Source: Anaerolineales bacterium UBA5797 (GTDB lineage: Bacteria; Chloroflexota; Anaerolineae; Anaerolineales; Villigracilaceae). From it: a stretch of DNA of 64,000 nt. Numbering within the stretch: position 1 is the first letter of the stretch; each line of letters begins with the position of its first letter. The DNA is taken from the NCBI GenBank assembly GCA_002418205.1, contig DIDP01000039.1, forward strand, positions 38,586 through 102,585, in the 5' to 3' direction. Below, in pieces: positions 18,571 through 26,594 of the stretch. Under the pieces are notes generated by a model. It saw only the letters and a list, made by a program, of their open reading frames with translations, made no database searches and was not told the origin of the DNA. A program made the translations under genes and the position numbers.

Positions 18571-21237
18571 ATGAGGAGAGACTTGGAACTTCCAGGTTCG
18601 TTTGGCGATTGGCTCAAAGCACGCCGCAAAACGCTCGACCTGACGCAGGAGGAATTGTCGTCGCAAGCGGGTTGTTCCGTCTTCGCCCTGCGCAAGATCG
18701 AAACGGGGGAACGCCGACCCTCCAAGCAGCTCGCAGCATTGCTCGCCGACGCGCTTCAAATTTCCGAGGACGACAAGCCGACCTTCATCCGTGTGGCGCG
18801 CGGAGACCTCACCGCTGAACGCCTGCAAACATCCCAACCTGACTCAAAACCCGCTTCTCCCTCTCCCCAGCCTGCTTCCCACCATCTGCCTTTGCCTCCC
18901 ACCCCCCTGCTGGGACGCGACCCCGAACTCGCCGCAATGGACCGCATCTTCAATGAGTCTCCCTGCCGCCTGCTCACGTTGACAGGCATGGGCGGCATCG
19001 GCAAGACGCGGCTTGCCATCGAATTTGCCTCCCGCCAGCAAAGCAGGTTCCCCGGCGGGATCTTTTTTATCTCACTCGCCTCCCTAATTTCGCCGGACCT
19101 CATCATCCCCACCATTGCAGAAGTTTTTGGATTGACGTTTTCCGGGCCAGCCAACCCGAAAGACCAATTATTGAATTACATGGCTAATCGCATTAAACAA
19201 CCCTCCCTCCTGGTGTTTGACAATCTCGAACACTTGCTTGCGCCTTATGCACAGGGAAACGCCGCCTCAGAGGTAACAGGGTTGGTGGTGGAAATCCTGG
19301 AACGCCTGCCCAATTTGAAGATCCTGGCGACTTCCAGAGAGCAACTCAACCTGCATGGAGAGTGGATGTATGAACTGCATGGTTTACCCGCACCTCCAAT
19401 GGATTTTGCCACCAGGTTGGAGGATTACGGCGCGGTCAAATTGTTTATACTCAGCGCCCGGCGGGTGCAGGCGGATTTCGAAATCCAAAAGGATGAACAG
19501 CCGGCTCTGATTCGAATCTGCCGCTTATTAGAGGGGATCCCTCTGGCAATCGAACTTGCCGCAGCCTGGGTTGGAATGCTTTCCTGTGAGGAGATTGCGC
19601 ATGAAATCGAATCCAGCCTGGACTTCCTGACCACTTCAATGCGGGACGTCCCCGAGCGACATCGCTCACTACGTGCAGCAATCGACCATTCTTGGAGGTT
19701 GTTGTCAGATAATGAACGCCGCGTCCTTCGCCGATTGTCTGTTTTCCATGGGGGTTTTTCTCGCCACGCGGCCGAACAAGTTGCCGGCGCATCCCTGTCA
19801 TCGTTAGCCTCTTTGCACGCCAAGTCGCTCGTGCACCGGACGGAGAGTGAGCGATTCGACCTGCACGATTTGCTCCGGAAATACACCCTGATGAAACTCG
19901 AGGAATCGCCGGAGGAACTGGCAAATACAAAAGATATCCATTGTGTTTACTACTTGGATTTTTTGGGGGACCGCGAAGGCGACCTCAGAAACGAACGGCA
20001 GCATATGGCTATGGCTGAGATCAGCGCAGAGATCGAGAATATTCGGGCGGCATGGCATCACGCGGTGATTCATGACCAAGTTGCTAAACTTCGGAAACCA
20101 ATCCTGAGTTTTTGGTTCTACGATATTCGCGGATGGTTTCAAGAGGCTTATGCTCTTTTTCGTTGGACTATCGAGGAATTGGACACAAAAAATGAGCCGG
20201 GTCAGAAAGGAAATCTGGAAACAATCATTGCCCGAGAACACATCCGGGCCAACCTCGCCTGGTTTTGTGTAAGACTCGGAAAGTTCGATGAATCTCGCAA
20301 TTTGTTGCGCCATAGTTTGACTTTGCTTCGTTCCCATGGCGCAAATACGGAGCTGTTGAATACACTCCATCATATGGGAGCTTTGGAAAGGCTGGCTGGC
20401 AATTTCGTTCTTTCACAAGAGCTTTTCTTGGAAATGCTCGATCATGCAACAAGGATGGAGGCTCGATGGTACATAGCACTTGCTCATGGTAACGTCGGAG
20501 TGGCAAAACTCGCTCTCGGAGATTACCAGGAAGCGCGTGCCCGGCTTTATACCGCTAACACCATCTTTCGGGAAGTCGGCGATCGGCGCATTCTCGCGGT
20601 CGGCCTCCAGTTCTTCGGAGAGGCATTACGGAATCTGGGGGAGTATGTGGAAGCGCAGGATTGCCTGAATGAAAGCCTGAAGATCAGCAGGACCTTTGGC
20701 GATCGTTGGATAAGTGGTCTATCTCTTAACCAGTTAGGCTTGGTTTTCAAGGCGAAAGAAGAGTATGGAGAGGCAATTCGCCTGTTTCGTGAATCACTGG
20801 CACAACTTCGGGAGATCAATGAATTCTGGAGTATGTTACAAGCGCTCAATAGTCTTGGGGCTGTTTACCTCACCCTGGGCGCTTATTCCGAAGCCCAATC
20901 TGCCTTTTGTGAGTCGCTGTCTATCGCGGGACATGAACAGATTCTGCCTGAGGCGTTGGATGCTTTGATTGGAATGGCGGATACCCTCAGGGAGGAAGAG
21001 GATCTTGAAGAAGCGCTGGCAATGGTGTTGCTTGCCTTAACCCATCCTCACATCCGGCTTGAATCGAAAGCCCGTGCGGAGGGGATTCTCACCAAATTGA
21101 CAGTCCTCCTGTCTCCACAGCAGGTTGAGGCTGCTCATGCATGGAAAAACGGAAAAGCCCTTCACGAAGTCATCTCCGAAATTGTACAGACTGGACGAAT
21201 TTACATCCAGTCGGATAGGTCAGTTGATCTTCCGTGA
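18571..21237 (+). CDS. HTH-NB-ARC-TPR regulator (STAND ATPase), copy 1
   Basis: About 888 residues. An XRE-like helix-turn-helix (about 10-65: LDLTQEELSSQAGCSVFALRK), a Ser/Pro-rich linker, an NB-ARC ATPase (Walker A GMGGIGKT at 139-146, Walker B LLVFDNLEH, sensor TSREQL, GIPLAIELAAA) and a long C-terminal TPR array from about 460. Family knowledge: such STAND proteins hold an inactive ADP form and oligomerise on binding a signal at the repeats; here DNA binding would follow. The first ATG is at 18571, directly after AAAAGG; an in-frame TTG at 18535 is the other option. The stop overlaps the ATG of the second copy by one base (TGATG). The target is unknown. Confidence 0.85.
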   Translation: MRRDLELPGSFGDWLKARRKTLDLTQEELSSQAGCSVFALRKIETGERRPSKQLAALLADALQISEDDKPTFIRVARGDLTAERLQTSQPDSKPASPSPQPASHHLPLPPTPLLGRDPELAAMDRIFNESPCRLLTLTGMGGIGKTRLAIEFASRQQSRFPGGIFFISLASLISPDLIIPTIAEVFGLTFSGPANPKDQLLNYMANRIKQPSLLVFDNLEHLLAPYAQGNAASEVTGLVVEILERLPNLKILATSREQLNLHGEWMYELHGLPAPPMDFATRLEDYGAVKLFILSARRVQADFEIQKDEQPALIRICRLLEGIPLAIELAAAWVGMLSCEEIAHEIESSLDFLTTSMRDVPERHRSLRAAIDHSWRLLSDNERRVLRRLSVFHGGFSRHAAEQVAGASLSSLASLHAKSLVHRTESERFDLHDLLRKYTLMKLEESPEELANTKDIHCVYYLDFLGDREGDLRNERQHMAMAEISAEIENIRAAWHHAVIHDQVAKLRKPILSFWFYDIRGWFQEAYALFRWTIEELDTKNEPGQKGNLETIIAREHIRANLAWFCVRLGKFDESRNLLRHSLTLLRSHGANTELLNTLHHMGALERLAGNFVLSQELFLEMLDHATRMEARWYIALAHGNVGVAKLALGDYQEARARLYTANTIFREVGDRRILAVGLQFFGEALRNLGEYVEAQDCLNESLKISRTFGDRWISGLSLNQLGLVFKAKEEYGEAIRLFRESLAQLREINEFWSMLQALNSLGAVYLTLGAYSEAQSAFCESLSIAGHEQILPEALDALIGMADTLREEEDLEEALAMVLLALTHPHIRLESKARAEGILTKLTVLLSPQQVEAAHAWKNGKALHEVISEIVQTGRIYIQSDRSVDLP

Positions 21238-23819
21238 TGAATGGGATCGATTCTCCAACCTTCTTTGGCGAGTGGTTGAAACGCCGGCGCAAAGCGCTCG
21301 ACCTCACACAGGAGGAATTGGCAGCGCGCGCGGGCTGTTCCGTCTTCGCCCTGCGCAAGATCGAAACGGGGGAACGCCGCCCATCCAAGCAGCTCGCAGC
21401 ATTGCTTGCCGACGCGCTTAAAATTCCAGAAGACAACAGGCAGACATTCATCCGCGCGGCGCGTGGAGATTTGACGGTTGAACGTCTGCACACATCCCGG
21501 CCCGACTCGAAATCCACTTCTCCCTCCCCTCAACCTGCTTCCCACCATCTGCCTTTACCTCCCACCCCGCTTTTAGGACGCGACCCCGAACTCACGGCGA
21601 TGGAACGCATCTTCAACGAACCTCCCTGCCGCCTGCTCACGTTGACAGGCATGGGCGGAATCGGCAAGACGCGGCTTGCCATCGAATTTGCCTCCCGCCA
21701 GCAAAGCAGATTCCCCGATGGCGTCCATTACGTTCCCCTGGCATCGATCAACTCGGCGGAACTGATCATCCCGGCGGTTGCTGAAACGCTTGACTTTTCG
21801 TTCTCAGGCCCCGCCGACCTGCAGGAGCAATTGTTCAATTTCCTCGCCCAAAACATAAAACAGCCTGCCTTGCTGGTTCTCGACAACCTGGAGCATCTGC
21901 TGGCACAATCTTCCAGCGCGGCGGAGCTGGTTGCAGAGATCCTCCAGCGCTTCCCCAACATCAAGATCCTCTGCACCTCGCGTGAACGCCTGAACCTGCA
22001 CGGCGAATGGACCTACGAACTCCACGGCCTGCCCATTCCTCCATACGAATTCCTCGACAAACTCGAGGAGTACAGCGCGGCGGAACTATTCCTCCAGCGC
22101 GCACACCAGATCCACGCCGAATTCGAATTGACCGAAACCGATAGACCCTCCCTGGTGCGCATTTGCCAGATGGTGGAAGGCATCCCGCTGGCGATCGAAC
22201 TCGCCGCGGCATGGATGGGAATGATCTCCTGCCGCGAGCTCGCGCAGGAGATCGAGAGGAACATCGATTTCCTGACCACCTCCATGCGCGACATTCCCGA
22301 ACGTCACCGCTCGCTCAAGGCGACCTTCGACCACTCCTGGCGCCTGCTGTCAGACGAGGAGCGCGACGCCTTGAGCCGCCTCGCCGTTTTTCACGGCGGC
22401 TTCGACCGTCTCGCCGCGCAAAAGGTCGCAGACGCGACCCTGCCTCTTTTGGCGTCGCTGGTCTCCAAGTCCCTCGTGAGGCGCACGGAGGACGGACGTT
22501 ATGACCTGCACGAGGTCATCCGCCAATATGCCTTGTCCCATCTGGAGGAGGAATCAGAAAAATATTTTGAAAACCACGACCGTTACTGTGAATATTATCT
22601 CGCCCTCGCCTCCGAATACGAGAAAAAACTAAAGAGCGCCCATCAACAAGTCGCAGTGCATCAGATGTCGGTTGAACTGGATAACATGCGGGCAGCCTGG
22701 GACTGGGGGATCAAGCGCGGCAAATTCGAAGCACTTGGCAGGGCAGTCCGTTCGTTCGGCTGGTTTTACGAGGTCACAGGCATGCTGCAGGATGGCATCG
22801 AGCAACTTGAGTTATTGGTACGGGCATCGAGCAGCGAGTCGGGCGACAAACAAGTAAAAAGGGCATTAGGCTCGGCGCTTGTCCATCAGGGGCTGCTGAA
22901 TTTCCGAACAGGTGAGTTCATCCACGCCGTGAAGTTATATGAGAGGAGCATCGTCATTCTTCGATCTGTTGATGCATATGCGCCCCTCGCTGACGCGCTG
23001 ATCTTCAGCGGTACGATCTCTCACCTGAATGGGGATTACCTCAAAGCAAAAGCCTTGATACAGGAAGGCTTGCTGTACGCGCAGACGGCGAATGATTCGT
23101 GGTTTGCCGCTTATGGCATATACAATCTGGGGCATGTTGACAGCCTGCTGGGCGAATACCAGAAAGGCTACGAACAAATGCAGGCGGGGATGAAACTCTG
23201 GCGGGAACTCGGCGATCCCCACTCCATATCGTTAGGGTTGAACTTTCTGGTCGAAACCCAGATCGCGCTTGGGCAGCACGAGGCGGCGGTCACTGCCATG
23301 CGGGAAAGCATCGCTCTCTGCGAACAGACGAAGAATCGCTGGGGATTGGGAACTGCGTATCGCTATCTCGGTCTGGCAACCCTGGCAATAGGTCGATACG
23401 ACGAAGCGCAGGATTATCTCCAAAAAAGTCTTGACGTATTTGGAGAGTATTTCAAGGGCTGGGATATTGCCAGGACGCTGATTTATATCGGTGAGACGAA
23501 CATCCAGAAAGGGAACCTGCCCCAAGCCCGTCAAACCCTGCTGGATGCCTTGCGCCTCGCGCGTGACGTGCATTCAACTCCGCTCATCCTGGACGCCATA
23601 ACGGATCTGGCATCCCTGGACATGCGCTCCACCCCCGAACAGGCTGCGATCCGGCTGACGGTGGTCATGGGTCATCCCGCTGCCACCAGCGACATGAAGG
23701 AACGCGCCTGCCGGCTGCTGCAGGAATTGGAAAGTCAATTGGGTGTAGAGCAAATGCAAAGGATCGGGGAAGGGGGATCGAAGCGTTCCCTGGAAGCGAT
23801 CGCAGCCGAATTGGTCTGA
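21237..23819 (+). CDS. HTH-NB-ARC-TPR regulator (STAND ATPase), copy 2
   Basis: 860 residues with the same order as copy 1: helix-turn-helix (about 8-62), linker, NB-ARC (Walker A at 138-145, LLVLDNLEH, TSRERL, GIPLAIELAAA), winged helix and TPRs with clear repeats such as ALIYIGETNIQKGNLPQAR. The DNA of the helix-turn-helix and Walker A regions is nearly identical to copy 1, while the TPR part is strongly diverged, which suggests different signals feeding into a similar output. Translation is coupled to copy 1 by TGATG. Confidence 0.87.
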   Translation: MNGIDSPTFFGEWLKRRRKALDLTQEELAARAGCSVFALRKIETGERRPSKQLAALLADALKIPEDNRQTFIRAARGDLTVERLHTSRPDSKSTSPSPQPASHHLPLPPTPLLGRDPELTAMERIFNEPPCRLLTLTGMGGIGKTRLAIEFASRQQSRFPDGVHYVPLASINSAELIIPAVAETLDFSFSGPADLQEQLFNFLAQNIKQPALLVLDNLEHLLAQSSSAAELVAEILQRFPNIKILCTSRERLNLHGEWTYELHGLPIPPYEFLDKLEEYSAAELFLQRAHQIHAEFELTETDRPSLVRICQMVEGIPLAIELAAAWMGMISCRELAQEIERNIDFLTTSMRDIPERHRSLKATFDHSWRLLSDEERDALSRLAVFHGGFDRLAAQKVADATLPLLASLVSKSLVRRTEDGRYDLHEVIRQYALSHLEEESEKYFENHDRYCEYYLALASEYEKKLKSAHQQVAVHQMSVELDNMRAAWDWGIKRGKFEALGRAVRSFGWFYEVTGMLQDGIEQLELLVRASSSESGDKQVKRALGSALVHQGLLNFRTGEFIHAVKLYERSIVILRSVDAYAPLADALIFSGTISHLNGDYLKAKALIQEGLLYAQTANDSWFAAYGIYNLGHVDSLLGEYQKGYEQMQAGMKLWRELGDPHSISLGLNFLVETQIALGQHEAAVTAMRESIALCEQTKNRWGLGTAYRYLGLATLAIGRYDEAQDYLQKSLDVFGEYFKGWDIARTLIYIGETNIQKGNLPQARQTLLDALRLARDVHSTPLILDAITDLASLDMRSTPEQAAIRLTVVMGHPAATSDMKERACRLLQELESQLGVEQMQRIGEGGSKRSLEAIAAELV

Positions 23820-23914
23820 CCTTCATTGTTCTTGTTTTGCTTCTTTATTAAGGGGGTACTTCAAGCCAGCAATCCCATCAGTTGAAAAGTTAAAAAGGAC
23901 AATCCGAAAGGGTC

Positions 23915-23943
23915 TTGTCATTTTCCCATTTTCCGTTTATTAT
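23915..23943 (+). promoter_or_regulatory. Promoter of the PadR operon
   Basis: TTGTCA, a 17-base spacer and TATTAT, close to the housekeeping consensus. A start of transcription near 23950 would place the palindrome at 23957-23973 just downstream of it, as expected for a repressor site. Confidence 0.7.
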
Positions 23944-23956
23944 GTCATCCATCAAC

Positions 23957-23973
23957 ATGTCGTCAGACGACAT
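23957..23973. promoter_or_regulatory. PadR operator palindrome
   Basis: ATGTCGTC-A-GACGACAT: perfect eight-base arms around a single base, ending 14 bases before the padR ATG. It contains the ATGT...ACAT half-sites known for PadR-family operators. Autorepression of the operon is the likely function. Confidence 0.75.
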
Positions 23974-23987
23974 ATCAGAGAGATATC

Positions 23988-24329
23988 ATGAACCAACCTG
24001 CTGAACTCCCCCTCACCGAAACCACCTATTTCATACTATTAAGCCTTTCGCCAAAGCCAAAGCATGGATATGCCATCATGAAGGAGGTACAGGCGATCAG
24101 CGATGGCCGTATCATCCTCAGCACAGGCACCCTATACGGCGCGCTCAAACGCCTGCTCGATCAAGGCTGGATCGTCCGCCTGGAGGAATCCACTCCCAAA
24201 GGCAACGTCCGCGACCGCAAGGTGTACAAACTCAGCGAGCACGGGCAGCGCGTGCTGAAGGATGAAGTTGCCCGCCTGAACAAACTGCTCACAGCGGCGG
24301 GAAACCGCATGGTCGAGGAGCATGCATGA
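23988..24329 (+). CDS. PadR-family transcriptional regulator
   Basis: 113 residues: winged helix with ETTYFILLSLSPKPKHGYAIMKEV, STGTLYGALKRLLDQGWI and the wing RDRKVYKLSEHGQRVL, then a short C-terminal dimerisation helix (PadR-s1 type). PadR proteins repress until a ligand or partner releases them. First gene of a five-gene operon; its stop overlaps the next start (ATGA at 24326-24329). The operator and promoter lie directly upstream. Confidence 0.92.
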   Translation: MNQPAELPLTETTYFILLSLSPKPKHGYAIMKEVQAISDGRIILSTGTLYGALKRLLDQGWIVRLEESTPKGNVRDRKVYKLSEHGQRVLKDEVARLNKLLTAAGNRMVEEHA

Positions 24330-25510
24330 ACGGAAAGGCGCGGCTGGCAGACAGCGCGAGGAAGACCTTGAAAAGTTTGCCGCGCCTGGTGGCCACCCTC
24401 GGTTGTGCCGGTTTGTTGATTGGCGGTTTGGGCGTCATTGCCATGCAGGGTTTGGCTCTCGTCCTTGACAACGATACCCAAAAACGTGTCGTCCACATTT
24501 TCATCGCCGACCTGAACGACGACGGTCATCAGGATGTCTTCATGGTGACCAACCAAATGCACAGCATCGCCTTCAACGACGGGACTGGAAGGTTCAAGTC
24601 CAGCAAGGAACTTTTCATGCGGAAGTACGCGCTGGCGCTGGGCGACCTGAATGGGAACGGGCAGTTGGATGCCATCCTGACGAAATTCGAAAATGGCGAG
24701 ATGGGAGGAGATCTGATTTTGGAATGCGGTGAGATGTCATCCGATTATATTTTCCCGGTTAGCACGGTGGATATTCCAAACCAGGTCTTTGCGGTACGGG
24801 ATGGAAATCGCGATGGTGTCCCGGAAGACTTTGTCGCGGGCTGTTGTGGCGGCGGCACGACGATGATGAATTATGAGTTCCTGCCTTCGGATCGCCGTCC
24901 CTGCCTTGGATCGGATCCTCCCGCGGCTGGAGCACTGGGCGATCTGAACGGCGATGGCTCGCTCGATGTCTTCCTCGCCAAAGGGTGGATGCTTGTAAAT
25001 GGGGAGCCTCAAAGCACCACACCGAACGAAGTCTGGTTCAATGACGGAACGGGGAACTTCACCGATAGCGGTCAGAGGTTGGGAAATTCACAGAGTTTTT
25101 ACGCGGCGTTGGGTGACTTGAATAATGATGGTTTTCTGGATGCGGTGGTTGGCAACCGCGAGGGAGGCGAGGTCTGGTTCAACAACGGCCAGGGCAACTT
25201 TACCAAAGGAAGCCAGCGGTTGGGACGCGGTGCAACCAGCATCATTTTTGTCAGCGATCTGGATGCTGATGGCGACCTGGATCTGTTCCTGGGCGGAAAC
25301 TCTTCGATCCGAGTCTGGTTGAACGATGGTTCAGGAGGATTCGAATTGGGGCAACGCATCAAGTACAGTCGATATGATGGCGTTGCAGTCGGCGATGTGA
25401 CCGGTGACGGCATCCCTGATGTTTTCGTTGGCGGCCCCGATTCTTATCAAGTGTGGCACGGGAATGGTGATGGCCATTTCAGCGCCAAGGGTCAGTTCCC
25501 ATATCGGTGA
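24326..25510 (+). CDS. Membrane-anchored FG-GAP/VCBS repeat protein
   Basis: 394 residues. One N-terminal membrane segment (about 20-46) and then an extracytoplasmic series of seven calcium-binding-like repeats of the D-x-D/N-x-D-G type: DLNDDGHQD, DLNGNGQLD, DGNRDGVPED, DLNGDGSLD, DLNNDGFLD, DLDADGDLD and DVTGDGIPD. Seven such repeats would close a seven-bladed propeller as in integrin alpha chains. Cysteines occur in ECGEM, AGCCGGG and RPCLG. Likely a binding or sensing module rather than an enzyme. Overlaps padR by four bases and is followed after four bases by the next gene. Confidence 0.8.
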   Translation: MNGKARLADSARKTLKSLPRLVATLGCAGLLIGGLGVIAMQGLALVLDNDTQKRVVHIFIADLNDDGHQDVFMVTNQMHSIAFNDGTGRFKSSKELFMRKYALALGDLNGNGQLDAILTKFENGEMGGDLILECGEMSSDYIFPVSTVDIPNQVFAVRDGNRDGVPEDFVAGCCGGGTTMMNYEFLPSDRRPCLGSDPPAAGALGDLNGDGSLDVFLAKGWMLVNGEPQSTTPNEVWFNDGTGNFTDSGQRLGNSQSFYAALGDLNNDGFLDAVVGNREGGEVWFNNGQGNFTKGSQRLGRGATSIIFVSDLDADGDLDLFLGGNSSIRVWLNDGSGGFELGQRIKYSRYDGVAVGDVTGDGIPDVFVGGPDSYQVWHGNGDGHFSAKGQFPYR

Positions 25511-25514
25511 CCGC

Positions 25515-26579
25515 ATGAGATCGTATCTTGTGGATCCGCTCACCCATTTTTATCGACTGCTCCTGAACGCCTATCCGCCCTCGTATCGCGCACAGTTCGG
25601 ACGCGAGATGTACGACACATTCATTGAGGGCGTGGAAGACGCAGAAACTCATGGGACTCTCGGCTGGTTCCTGCTCAAGGAATTGCGCGATACACCAAGG
25701 GCGCTCGCAAACGCGTACTGGGATGGGTGGAGGACAAAACTGCAATCGGGGATGCAAGTCCTGCAGGACATCGCTTCGACCTCCGACCTCCCGCCTGCTC
25801 CTCCAGACGGACGCGAGTCTTGGCGTCAGGCTTTCCTCGAGTTGAGCCTGTTCGCCGTCGCTGCATTTTTGCTCATCGTGGTCACTTACTTCGACGGCCT
25901 GCACGCGGGCTGGCAGCGCGATCCTGAATTCCTCGGCAAGGTGATCATGCCGTTGACGCTGCCCTTCCTGTTCCTCGGTCTGTGGCGCGGACTGCCGCGT
26001 TGGGCGTACCCGTTTGGCGGGCTGTTGATGGGATATCAGGTATTCGTCTCGTATCAATCCAGCATGTGGCTCTTCCTGTTCGTCATGGTGTTGGCTTTCC
26101 TCGCGTTGGCAGTCGCTGAGGTCATTACCAATCCTCAACGTTCGCTCCTGCCGCTTCCGCTTCGGCGCATCGGACAGAGTATTTCTGTAGACTGGACGCG
26201 TCTGTCCTTTGGGATGTTCGGTGCGATGCCATTGGTCATCCTGCTCGCATTCGACGATGCCCACGTGGACAGCCGTACACCTTACCTCGCCCTATCCGCC
26301 TTGACAATGGTGGTCTGCGCTTTGATCTACTGCCGAAGCCGCGAAAGGACTTTGCAGATCTCCGCGCTCCTCGCGGGACTGACCTTCTCGATCTGTGGCG
26401 CATGGCTGGACAAGATCCATTTCGCCGGCGGCCTGATGAATTGGGTCACGGTTCCGTCCGCGGGCATCGAAGAGATGTTCTGGTTGCTGAGATTATGGCT
26501 TCAGTGGGGGCTTCTCATCCTGTCGCCGGTCCTCCTCACCCTGTTGGGACGCGCCGTCAGCCTCAAGCGCGCGATCTGA
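25515..26579 (+). CDS. Polytopic membrane protein with permease-prefix-like N-terminus
   Basis: About 354 residues. The first 65 (THFYRLLLNAYPPSYRAQFG, GREMYDTFIEGVEDA) resemble the small cytosolic prefix domain found at the start of ABC permeases that are regulated by PadR proteins, but no MacB-type permease domain follows. Instead there are about eight hydrophobic segments in a mostly featureless membrane domain. The start at 25515 lies four bases after the preceding stop; longer in-frame starts lie inside that gene. Function unknown. Its place after padR fits the known pairing of PadR regulators with prefix-domain proteins. Confidence 0.7.
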   Translation: MRSYLVDPLTHFYRLLLNAYPPSYRAQFGREMYDTFIEGVEDAETHGTLGWFLLKELRDTPRALANAYWDGWRTKLQSGMQVLQDIASTSDLPPAPPDGRESWRQAFLELSLFAVAAFLLIVVTYFDGLHAGWQRDPEFLGKVIMPLTLPFLFLGLWRGLPRWAYPFGGLLMGYQVFVSYQSSMWLFLFVMVLAFLALAVAEVITNPQRSLLPLPLRRIGQSISVDWTRLSFGMFGAMPLVILLAFDDAHVDSRTPYLALSALTMVVCALIYCRSRERTLQISALLAGLTFSICGAWLDKIHFAGGLMNWVTVPSAGIEEMFWLLRLWLQWGLLILSPVLLTLLGRAVSLKRAI

Positions 26580-26594
26580 TTGGAGGCTCGAACG

